DNA of 60,000 bases from Bolinopsis microptera (lineage: Eukaryota; Ctenophora; Tentaculata; Lobata; Bolinopsidae), in assembly GCF_026151205.1 (NCBI RefSeq), contig NC_087081.1, positions 560,001-620,000 on the forward strand, given 5' to 3'. The notes below the pieces were generated by a model. The model saw nothing but the letters and a program-made list of their open reading frames with translations. It was not told the origin of the DNA and did no database searches. Of this stretch, positions 11,886 to 58,723 are shown piece by piece. The position numbers and the translations under genes were made by a program. The first letter of the stretch is position 1, and each line of letters starts with the position of its first letter.

Positions 11886-13507
11886 CCCAGGTCAAGATTA
11901 GTTTGAAATGGTCGCCTATGGCGTTTTTGATGGTCGTTTTTACACACTCGGCCTCGCCAGCCTTCGGCTGGCTCAGCCTCGTGAGAGTGATATCAGTCTC
12001 GGTGTGTCTATCATAAACAATTAAACTTCAAGTTAATTGAGTAGTCGTGAAATGAGACGACATGTCTTCAGTTTCACGACTAATGGTACATTATTACATT
12101 CAGAAACTTATTACTAGGCAGTGAGTGCGTTTGATAAACTGGCACAGTAAGTGATATATGTCATATGATACCGATGGTTAAGTGTCAGTATTATTAGTTT
12201 CTCCAGAGGGATCCGGGAGGGAGGTGAGTCTAGCCACGTGCAGGGGAGCAAGCTTCGTATCCTAGAATCATCTAGAGTATAACAGTGCTTAGTGTATCCA
12301 TTGAAATAATTACCAGATGAGTATGAAATTGTAAATTTTGAAATTAGATAAAAAATTTCTGATAATTCTTTGATTTATTTGAAACGCAAGGATATATTTT
12401 TCAAGCAGTTTATATAGTCCACCACCATGTTCAAACATGCGCCCCTCAACTCGTTATATCGATTGAGGGCCACGTTTTGGTACATCAGTATACTGTTTGA
12501 TACGTCACTCTAGGAGTGACTTCTGCATTATGTTGATATTTTGTGTGCGACTTGTGAATCTGAAGCTTGCTCTAGACATGTCGCTTGTAAGCAAACGATA
12601 TTAATTGTTAATGCTACAACGTCCAGGCGAAATGTAACAACTGTGAAACCGAATGGTGAGTTGTAATACATTGCGGGAGCAAGCAAATTGAAAATGCACT
12701 TATAAAGTACTGTTGGTGTTTACACTAGCACTGTGGTCTTAGATGATTCTAGGATGCAAAGCTTACTTCACCTAGAACATATGAGTTCCCTGTATGTGGC
12801 TGGACTCACCTCCCTCCCACTTGCACTGTTCAAGATGATTTCATGAGCACATCCTGGGAATTAAAAGGTAATTATGGTAAAGGATAATGACAGCTGTAGC
12901 TACAATATTAAATTGATTTGTGAAAATCGGTCGATGTGAAGCTTCCTTAAGCCAAACCCTAATAATACTGTACCACTCGAACTTCGAGAATTTTCTAAAT
13001 GAATCTAGACTAAAGGAACCAACTTGAATCCATACAATTTTGAATGCTAAAGTTTAAAATACCGCTTTATATTATCACCATTCACCAGACACTATAGCTG
13101 GAGAGGGATTGTTTGTCCCAGTTTTGGTCGTCACCATGACAACTGAACTTGTTTTTACAGAATTGCGGATTTATATAGTAAATTTGGTCAAATCGGGCGA
13201 CCAATTTTAACTAGCTAGATTTGGCGCCAAATTTAAAATATGGTCGTTCAGTCGCCATACGACCAAAAAAAACTAGCGCGGCACTTGCTAGATAGTTAAA
13301 ATATGGTCGTTCAGTCGCCATACGACCATAAAAAACTAGCGCGGCAGAAAAACTATTTATTTGCTAATTGGAAATTATTTGCGTGTGAACGACCAATTAT
13401 TGGTCGTATGGAACTAATAAAAACAAAAGTTTGATACATCAAACTGGGCAATCTTGTGTGATTGGTCGGCTTGGAGATGGCTAGATAGTTAAGGATCTTG
13501 ACCTGGG
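11886..13507. mobile_element. Non-autonomous hAT-like element inserted in minisatellite
   Basis: A 1622-bp insertion with 13-bp terminal inverted repeats (CCCAGGTCAAGAT / ATCTTGACCTGGG). It is bounded by an 8-bp direct duplication, ACCCTGGG, at 11878-11885 and 13508-13515, which is the sequence of the host minisatellite. An 8-bp duplication is typical of hAT (and P) transposons. No transposase frame is visible. Internal features are a GCCAGCC-TTCG-GGCTGGC-type hairpin near 11957, two copies of an AATATGGTCGTTCAGTCGCC segment near 13240 and 13300, and a nested inverted repeat listed separately. Confidence 0.87.
12215..12818. mobile_element. Nested inverted-repeat element inside the hAT-like insertion
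   Basis: Arms of roughly 85-100 nt (12215-12298 and 12719-12818) are imperfect reverse complements, beginning GGGAGGGAGGTGAGTC at the left and ending GACTCACCTCCCTCCC at the right. It is either a second MITE that inserted into the larger element or an internal palindrome of that element. No target duplication was identified. Confidence 0.6.
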
Positions 13508-13607
13508 ACCCTGGGGAGGGGGATGTTATTATGGGACTCAATGCAGCGTGTTATAAGTGCTGCCCTGGGGAGGGGGATGTTATTATGGGACTCAATGCAG
13601 CGTGTTG
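13508..13607. repeat. 55-bp minisatellite, right part
   Basis: About two copies of the same unit as at 11548-11885, resuming immediately after the target duplication of the inserted element. This fixes both insertion boundaries to the base. Confidence 0.93.
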
Positions 13608-16600
13608 CTTCTTCATAATACTGCTCCTTCATAATATTGGGTGTTGTGGTGCGCGCATTGTGTATAATTGATAAGCAGGGTATCTATTAAAAAACCATAA
13701 CTTTTAACTCGAATGTACAAAAATATATATCTTAATTACATCATGACTCGCACAGTTCACTGACTTTAACCGAAGTGCCATGACTGTCAAATGACCGTCA
13801 AGGTGCCATGATCTGTGTAGTAGACTACCCGTCTGGATATCAGTCAGACAATCTAATTTAGTCTATAACTCTATTAACCTATCTACGTAGAATAGCCACT
13901 ATCTAGTCTGTAGGTTTGTCTGGCAAGTTTTACTTCAGTAGTACTGTATATGATGACGGTTTTTATTGGTTTATGCCCTATAGTCTATACTATGCCAAGA
14001 CATACTATGAGTTATATAATGGACTGCGTGCTCCCGATTTAGAGCACATTGAATCATAGGATATAATGGTCCCTAGAGTAAATGGTATTGTTTGTAGAAC
14101 CTGTACAAGTGTTATTAGGTCATGCTTGGGTCTGTAATGATTCTATACCGATTTCAACAAATGAATTGAAAGTGCAATACTGAATATGGTGATGTAATAA
14201 AATATTACTTAGTGTTTTGTTTCGTAATGCATCCGACTTGAATCCTTTCTTAATTATTCCGGATGTTGTGACAGATTCCTGTTAGATTGACAAATACGTC
14301 ATGACTTGAGTTCAAACTCTTCAAACATTACAGAAGGTACAGCAATGATACAATTATACACATCATGGCCACAGTCAGTAGCATCCAAATTGGTGTACCG
14401 GACTCTTTCCCACTTAACTCAAGTTCTCGTGGTGTACCGGACTCTTTCTCCACTTAACTCAAGTTCTCGTGAACTCCTAATCACGTGACCACACACACAC
14501 ACTCACACTCACCTCGTGTACTCTGAATGTGTAACATTTCCAGCAGACAATCATCATATTATCATTACATGCTCCTTTATAATATCGTTTGATAACACAC
14601 TAATCAAGCGATAATTTCAAATTGGACGATGATTACACTGCTTTCCAATCGTATAATTTCCCCTACATCGCACAGTTGTAATATAATTATACCTTCCACA
14701 GAAAGCCTGAGTATGACTTAACGGGACAAATATATTGTACAAATTAAGCAAAACTTTTAATTAAAAGTCAAGTTCTGAGTCCCCGTTCGATTGTCCTACA
14801 CGTTTTACAACACTTACTGACGTAACCAAACCTAGCAGTTTTGCCAGGCTAGTAGATGAAGTGATTATTCGCTCCTTCATGATACATGCGCCCCTTCATA
14901 ATAATACTACATATTGATTGTGTAAGATATGTCTGCTTTGTAACTGGAGATGACGAGAGGGTACACGTAGATGGACCGTGTAGATTATCTTTACTATCGT
15001 ATCCTGTAAGTCCTGTATATTAGGAAGTATTATTGTACATCCGGGGGGCTCAGATTCCGAGCAGCAGGTTACACTTCTGGGAGTGCTCCTTCATAATACT
15101 ACACTTCTGGGATTATCATAGTGATATATGTAATATGTATGTGTGTATATTAGGATGCTATAAATGGGGACTAACTTGCCATCCCAATAAATGTTATAGA
15201 TTTGTAGTGTTGTAATTAGTTTAAACACATGTGTGTGTGAGTAAAGATGGTTGATATGTTGCCAAGATTTGGAATCTGATTTGTGATGTCAGATATAATA
15301 TATTATGCGGCTTTCTCTTAGGTGTTCAGAGTAATGTTTCAGTTCCATATTATACTGAATACATGTGTTGATTTGTGGCTGTGAAATAAGTTTAACGGAA
15401 GGGCTGAATGAATTATCCAAGAACTACAGGTTTAACGCACATTTACAGATTTAAAATGAGCATATATTCAATAACATTTATTATAGAATAACATTTCCCC
15501 CGCCCGCAACAAATAATTGTACGTGTAATCCCTCTCAGCTCCTCTCTCCAAGCTGGCCTACATTCCTGCACAACGTGATCTCCTCAACTGATTAGGTCAT
15601 GTAACTCTTCAATTAGACACCCTAACTTACACCCCTCCACAATATCCACTGTGTCCAACGACCATCTACCACATGCCTTTAACATAATAATAAGCAGTGT
15701 TATCGATAACAAATATGTGGACCTCCATAACCTACATGCCCATGGCGTTGACACACGTAATTGGTGTTCAGCTTTCAGCTGTTAGACTTTAGGGTGCACA
15801 TCTGGTAGAAAGTAACATGGTTAATGTGCTCCTTCATAATTTCATTAATTGCAATAAATGAGGAGGGATATTGACAGACTGGATTGCTTTATTTTGGAAT
15901 GTCCTGGCTGTCGATATTATAATTTCGCACATTCTTGATGACCTTATATTTTAGTTGTTGAGATAAATAGGCACGAAAATTGTAGTCGAATGTTAAAATT
16001 TGACTAAAATATTTGCTCACTGCAATATAAACGTTTGGTGCTCCCTGGCCCCAAAACATGACGCCTACACTAATGATCCCGGGTACGTGACCCAGATTTT
16101 CGCTCCGTGTTTGGTATGTCTGGCACGACAGGTTTTGGCAGGCGACATATTTGTTTATAATAAAATGTTGGATATTTACTAAATATTTAAATGAATGTTT
16201 GGAATTTAAAGTTGAACGTTATTGTCCAGAGATAACTATCACTACTCACGATCAAGTTTCGTGATAACTTGATAAGTAAGCAGACGCTAGACAAAGTTGT
16301 AGCTGTGCTAAGAGATATGTATCTGTGCTAGGAGATATATCATCAGGGGATACAAGTGTGACTTGATCATTCCTTAGGATTATTAATGTGTGATTTGTAT
16401 TATCACATACCAAGTGTTATCACATACCAAGTTTAATCACATATTATAATAGTTACGCGAATATGTTTTATTTGTGAAATCCTCCCGCTCGTACAAATGG
16501 TAGAACTGAGATTGCCATGAAATGCATACTTTCTCTATACAATCCCATACAACCTGTCAATGTTACAAGAAGTTACCTAGTTTTTAACATTGAAGTATAG

Positions 16601-16669
16601 CAAACACATGTTTCGAGAAGTTTTCTGCTGTTAAACATATTAGTGTAACTAACACTGTTAATATTTCAG
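13608..16669. other. Unannotated DNA upstream of the first recognised kinase exon
   Basis: No coding exon supported. The stretch contains a 41-bp tandem duplication at about 14391-14473 (GTGTACCGGACTCTTTC type). The missing first coding exon of the kinase gene must lie here or further upstream, but no candidate could be defended. Confidence 0.5.
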
Positions 16670-52661
<35,992 letters not shown>

Positions 52662-54179
52662 CGTAGCGGTCACTCCAGCAGTCGCCAGCCAACTCAGCGG
52701 TCATCACCTAGATGGTGGTGGTCACCATGGTGATGGTGGTGGTCACCTACGTGTCATTTGTGCAGCCTCCACCGTGAGACACTTTGATCCGAGTGGATTC
52801 AATTTTCTGCGGTGCTTGTTGAGCTTCAATCATTAGGACTAATAAAAACGATGCCGAATGGCTTGGTCGAGACTCGAGGGTCGTATCAATTAGGAAAATT
52901 CAAGACAATCGCTATCCGTATCGATCTGCAAGATGAATTATTATTTTTATGTTGCGTTCTTTTATTTTTAGTTTTACATATTATATTATACTGTTTTCTG
53001 CTGTAAAAAGTTATTGATAACCTCTTGTACTTAGAGCATTGCTTGACATTGATGATGTGGTTGGAGCAGGAAGATTGAACTTGTTACAAGTGCCAGATCC
53101 TTGCCTCATGATTTTACAAATACTTGAATACATTATACTTAAGTATAAGTATATACATTATACTTATACTTAAGTATAAGTTATAAATACATTATACTTA
53201 AGTATCTTATTTAGTAATCACAATTAATTAAGTTATTGAAATTGATTAATCGATTATTCGTTCAAAAAGTTGTCCTAGCAGCTTTAGGAAGCTGTATGCT
53301 TGCATTTAATGCACGAATGTCCATAAACGTACATTTCTGGATTTAATAAGATGTTAATCTTTTTACTGTTCTGATCAGCTTAAGAATTAAACATGAAAAT
53401 GTTACCTGACAACTAAGTTATCATGGGGTATGTATCTGCCATATAAGCCGGTAAGGATTGGGTTTATTAAGATTTCCATCAAGCTCCACATTAATTTAAC
53501 TAATTAATCAACTAGTTAATTAGTTAATTAATCAAGCTCAATAATTATAAATTACTGTTCTCTAAAATATCCGGTATTTTAACTTCCATTTCGTTCAATG
53601 ATAATCGCATGTTATGAATTATGTGTAAAGATTTCCGTTATTAACCTTCTTTTTATTTTTAGAACTCATCTCTAGCAATATAATTCAAATTAACACTAAT
53701 GTGAACTAGTTAACATGAATTTGTTAATTAACATAACTGCGATTCCTTTTTTTTGCAAATTATAAGATTTTTATAATATATCACTCGGCCTTTTTGAGAT
53801 CTATAATTTCGTAGAACTAGGTTTCGTAAATCTGTTGAGTGTTGCTATTTATATGTCAGGGAAATCATTTGGAGGAAGAAAACCTGCTTTTTGGTTGGAC
53901 AGTTTTGGAAATCTGCTTTTTAATTGGAAGGTTTTAGAAATTTGAGTTTTGATTGGAAGGTTGATGTTGAAGGTAATCGTCGTAATTGTTACTTGTTTTG
54001 AGACCCTGCTGATAAGAAAATTTGTTTATTTTCATATAGATATCGCTATGAATACTTAATTGATAACATATTCGAGTTTTTCACTTGTCAACTATTTTTA
54101 ACTGTGATAAACCATCGGACTAATCCTCAAATCTTAGAAACTGTTTCCATAACCTATTGTTACCCCTAGTTACCTCCTA
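52662..54179 (+). other. 3' UTR and downstream DNA of the kinase gene
   Basis: A canonical AATAAA lies 180 bp after the stop. Beyond it no gene is seen. A palindromic patch of TACTTAAGTATAAGT-type sequence occupies about 53130-53205, and TTAATTAA-type palindromes lie near 53500-53535. Confidence 0.55.
52841..52846 (+). terminator. Polyadenylation signal AATAAA of the kinase gene
   Basis: A canonical hexamer 180 nt after the MRCK stop, with no other gene on this strand nearby. Confidence 0.6.
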
Positions 54180-55890
54180 GTTACCCCTAGTTACCCCTGA
54201 CTACCAGTAATATAACATAACCCATTGACCACCCTTTGTGCAACGTACTGCTATTACTTATATGCCAACCAGCTAAATTGTGTAAAATTTGCTTTTGGTG
54301 CTGGCTCAGGGAACCATAACGATAACCTCGAGACATTCTGCTTTTCGTCCACCCACTCTCTAATAGTGTCTCAAGACATCAGCCCTAGCAAAAGCATTGT
54401 ACCTCCTAGATTTACAAACCCTGACTACCAGTAAACCTGACTACCGTAACCCTGATACCGTACACCCTGACTTTACAGAAATAAAAAACCCCGAATACAA
54501 GTAATCCCTGACTACCAGTAACCCCTGACTACCAGAATACAACCCCTGACTACCAGTAACCCCTGACTACCAGTAATCCCTGACTACCAGTAACCCTGAT
54601 ACCAGTAACCCCTGACTACCAGGTACTACAACATGTGATTCTACCCGTAACCCCTGACTACAGTAACCCTGACTACCCAGTACCCTGGACTACCAGTACC
54701 CCTGACTTACCAGTAACCCCTGACTACAGTAACCCTGACTACAGTAACCCCTGACTACAGTAACCCCTGACTACCAGTACCCCCGACTACCCAGTAACCC
54801 CTGCTGTGACTTACCAGTAACCCTGACTACCAGTAACCATGATACCCAGTAACCCCAGACTACCAGTAACCCTGACTACCAGTAACCCTGACTACCAGTA
54901 ACCCTGACTACCAGTAACCCCCTGACTACAGTAATCCCTGACTACAGCAAACCCTGACTACCAGTAACCCTGACTACGTAACCCTGACTACCAGTAACCC
55001 CTGACTACCGTAAACCCTGACTACCAGTAACCCCTGATTCGTACCCCTCTGACTACAGTAACCCCTGACTACCAGTAACCCTGACTACCAGTAAACCCTG
55101 ACTACCAGTAACCCTGACTACAGTAACCCCTCTCTGACTACCAGTAAACCCATGACTTACCAGTAACCCCTGACTACCAGTAACCCCAGACTACCAGTAA
55201 CCCCCTGACTACCAGTAGTATCCCTGACTCCAGTAACCCTGACCACAAGTAACCCTGACCACAGGAACCTGGACCCAGTATACCCTGACTACCAGTAACC
55301 CTGACTACCGTAAACCTGACTACCAGTAACCCCTGATCACCAGTAACCCCTGATACAGTCACCTGACTACCAGTAACCCCTGACTACCTGTTACCCCTTG
55401 CTACCAGTACCACCTGACTACCAGTAACCCTGACTACCAGTAACCCTGACTACACAGTAAACCCCTGACTACAGTAACCCCTGGACTACCAGTTACCCCT
55501 GACTTACCAGTACCCGCGCTGACTTACCAGTAACCCCTGACTACCAGTAACCCCTGTCTACCAGTACCCCCTTCTGAACTACACCAGTTAATCCCCTGCT
55601 ACCAGTAACCCCTGTACTACAGTAACCCCTGACTACAGTAACCCGATTACAGTAAACCCTGATACAGTAACCCTGACTACAGTAACCCCTGACTACCAGT
55701 AACCCCTGACTACCAGAATACAACCCCTAACTACAGTAACCCCTGACTACCAGTAACCCCTGACTACCAGTAACCCCTGACTACCAGTAACCCCTGACTA
55801 CCAGTAACCCCTGACTACCAGTAACCCCTGACTACCAGTAACCCCTGACTACCAGTAACCCCTGACTACCAGTACCCCTGACTACCAGTA
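54150..55890. repeat. Noisy 17-18-bp satellite (CTGACTACCAGTAACCC)
   Basis: Roughly 90 copies. From about 54420 to 55680 units carry many single-base gains and losses, while the last dozen (55735-55890) are nearly perfect CTGACTACCAGTAACCC(C). The left edge has related TTACCCCTAG units. The noise resembles the corrupted block of the intron 4 array. Confidence 0.92.
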
Positions 55891-56401
55891 ATCTACCTCA
55901 AAAGTGGGCACGTATGTTGGTTATATCTTAAATCCTGATAATCTCCGGTAACCGCTCACCGTGACTCCCTGCTAAATTTAGCTCTACGTGAAGATTACCC
56001 TCCAATATCTGCTCTTTAGAAACATCTGATATAATCACTGACAAGTGCGATTACAGATTGCCACCACTGAAACATCCTCCATTGTCCATTATTACTCATC
56101 ACGCTATTGCAATACTTGTTAACATTAGGGGGACGGGTTATCATTGTAGGTTAATCTACAGCCGGTGGCATTGTGCATCTAAACCAACCTTTCCATTAAC
56201 GGATGACAGGACCCGTGAATTTTAACATCTGGTCCCAGATAATGAGGAGCAAACCCCCCGGCCAGTATTGTCCACCTCTACACACCATGAGACCTTCACT
56301 CAATCATCATTGTACTCTCCGTCCTGGCTAACTGCTCCCAGTATTCACTATTTCTCGTAATCACTGCAGCACGTGCGTCTCGGCCGGTTAATGCAATATC
56401 G

Positions 56402-56507
56402 TGACGTCACGCGGGTCATGTGATAAAAGCAGCACGCCCACGTGATATGTGGCGCGCGCGTGATGGTTGGCCGTATATAGGGAGGGGGAGAACGAGTCTA
56501 GGTCAGT
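56402..56507 (+). promoter_or_regulatory. Promoter of the secreted-peptide gene: CRE, E-box, TATA, initiator
   Basis: A perfect CRE palindrome TGACGTCA at 56402-56409, CACGTG at 56439-56444, GTATATAG with TATATA at 56474-56479 and TCAGT initiator form at 56503-56507. The TATA start is 31 bp before the initiator A, which is standard core-promoter spacing. The start codon follows about 64 bp further on. Motif reading only. Confidence 0.6.
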
Positions 56508-56568
56508 TATCTTCAGTTGTACGAACACATCAATCAACTCTTACCCATTCAACGAGTCCAAATCTACC

Positions 56569-58723
56569 ATGTTCTCCAGAAACGATATCTTCAACATTGT
56601 CTTGTGAGTCAATCTTACTCTACTATGGTGCTACCCTACTACTCATGCAGTCAAGATTAAGAGTAGATACTACACTACAAGTACAGGAGTACTACTAGTA
56701 CTACTCCTGTAGTGTAGTATCTACTCTTAATCTTGACTGCATGCTACCATTTTTTATCATCTAAACAACGATTCATTTTATGAACAATGAAATTTCTTGG
56801 CCACATAACCATTCTTAAGGCAATCTATTGTGAAATCTTGTCCAAATGCCCATATTTACTAACCACTACATCATCATGAGCCCTTTTGCACAAGACTTTC
56901 TCGCATAAAACTATCATTTGTAGAATAAGAATCATAAGAAACTGGGCCTTTCGGCTTCTGAATTTAGTCTAAGACTCTCAAGTTAAAGTAAGCTTTAATT
57001 CGGCTGCCAGCAACATTGTACTGTTCTAGCGTCCATTTCAGCATTATTAATGTGTTGTAGTTTATCACAATGATTTCGACCGAAAATAAGACTATGGTTT
57101 CCACAACCTACAGTTTTCGTAAGAGAATTTGAATTTCTAAGTGGAAATAGTACAACTGATAACAACCAGCAGCAGAAGCACAGAAATTAGAAGGATTTAA
57201 AATTAGACTCACCAAATCTCGTATTGGATAATGATCCAAGCAACTCAGAATTGAGTTGGATCATTTTACAATCCGAGATTGGGAACGGGTTCTATAGACA
57301 AACAAATGAATATTTGGCTATTAATTCTGATTAATTAAGGCTTGAAAACGATGACTTAGACTCGCTGATATATACACCATTCTCAATAATCTCATCCAAA
57401 CCGGGGATTAACTGATCCTGTTCAGTCCACGATAAGCTGATCCGAATTTTGTATAGTATTTTTAATTTTATCTAGCATTACAGTTTGTATCAGTAAGCAG
57501 ACTTTGTCTATTCCAGCTTTAAGATCATGAGCTAGTAAGACGTATAGTCCGTGTCTCATAGACATGTTCAATATCCTGTTTAAATTAAATTTCTCGTAAA
57601 TATTACAGTCTAATGAGTGTTCTGAAGGAACATTAAACCTGAGGTACTAATAATTTTGATGTTATGACCTTTTCTGCACTGGGTGAAAATTCATTAAATT
57701 ACAGCCACTCATTAAAACCTACTTAAGTCTAATTATAAGATATATTTCGTAATTGAATGCACAGATGAACAAAGCGGTAGTAATAAGTACAACTACAGGA
57801 CAAATTTAAGTACCCAATTGCAGTTCGCTCTAATCAAAAGTAAATCCTCGGGAAGGATTACTTACGAGCGATCATTGCAATTTAAGAGGATTATTTAGCT
57901 TTAATTTAGCCAGCGGATAAGTTTAAGAAACCTAGTTTAACCCAGTAGAACTTGGCTAGACAAATAAATACAGTAAGCTATTAAAGTGTCCACTCACACT
58001 TCATCATGTAGTCCAACTTAAATAATTACAATCTTATGACAAGAACTCTGGTACTTTAACTAAATTAAACAACTCACTTCAATTTTCCAATCATCTTAAA
58101 GTTAAATTGCAGTTGAACCGTATGATCAGTTAATTGCAAGTCCACAGAGGCTTATAAAATAAATGAATTATGAGCAATTATAATGATTTGTTTTAAACAT
58201 TGTAATTATAATGATTTGTTTTAAACATTGTAACTGTAACTATGGTGATATTTCAGCACCTTTGTGCTGAGTCTGGCGACCTCCTACGCAGCCGCGCTCA
58301 GTGAGAACGGTTAGTTTCTTACTTTTTATAATGTATAAGCTCAGTGAGAACGGTTAGTTTCTTACTTTTTATAATGTATAAGCTCAGTGAGAACGGTTAG
58401 TTTCTTACTTTTTATAATTTATAAGCTTTTGTCTACTAGTACTAAATGTTCGTTATTGGATGGGCAACTTGGTATTATTTCTGCTCTTACTTGATTTCAA
58501 ATGGTCACAAATTTTCTGATTCTTATCCAACAATATTCCACATTATTTTTCATTTCTAAGTTAACTTCTAAGTCCTCGATTCCATCGGAAAAGTGTGTAA
58601 TTCGTGTAAATTTTTAAAAATACTGCGCATTTTTCTTGACCCGGTTTTCCCCCAGACGACATGATGCTCGAGTCAGCAGAGATCGTCGCTGAGCACGCCG
58701 CTGAGGGTGGATTCTACGGATAA
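56569..58723 (+). CDS. Small secreted peptide precursor (51 aa, three exons)
   Basis: Exons 56569-56603, 58257-58309 and 58656-58723, all with GT-AG borders and matching phases, give 51 residues. Residues 1-25 form a classic signal peptide (hydrophobic FNIVFTFVLSLATSYAAA, small residues before the cut). The rest, from LSEN, is strongly acidic (seven Asp/Glu), has no cysteine and ends EGGFYG at the stop. A terminal glycine can serve as amide donor, so a tyrosine-amide peptide is possible. There is no dibasic cleavage site; cleavage after acidic residues occurs in some cnidarian precursors. It could equally be an acidic host-defence or structural peptide. No homologue is recognised. The promoter elements immediately upstream strengthen the call. 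Confidence 0.68.
56644..56743. other. 100-nt near-perfect hairpin in intron 1 of the peptide gene
   Basis: A 36-nt arm (CATGCAGTCAAGATTAAGAG and onward to CTACA) is matched exactly by its reverse complement, with a partly palindromic ACAGGAGTACTACTAG-type centre. It begins 40 bp after the donor. It could be a small-RNA precursor, a recent inverted duplication or a tiny MITE. Confidence 0.85.
57212..57283 (+). ncRNA. Pre-miRNA-like imperfect hairpin
   Basis: A 72-nt fold with about 26 pairs and four internal mismatches. The 5' arm CCAAATCTCGTATTGGATAA pairs with the 3' arm around ATTTTACAATCCGAGATTGG, with the inner stem AATGATCCAA/TTGGATCATT and a loop of about 16 nt. Size and mismatch pattern match animal miRNA precursors. 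A degenerate MITE core could look the same. No expression evidence. Confidence 0.35.
58296..58431 (+). repeat. 42-bp triplication of the peptide-gene exon 2 donor
   Basis: The last bases of exon 2 (GCTCAGTGAGAACG), the donor GTTAGT and 22 bp of intron occur three times in tandem. Two intact extra donors thus follow the real one. Confidence 0.93.
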
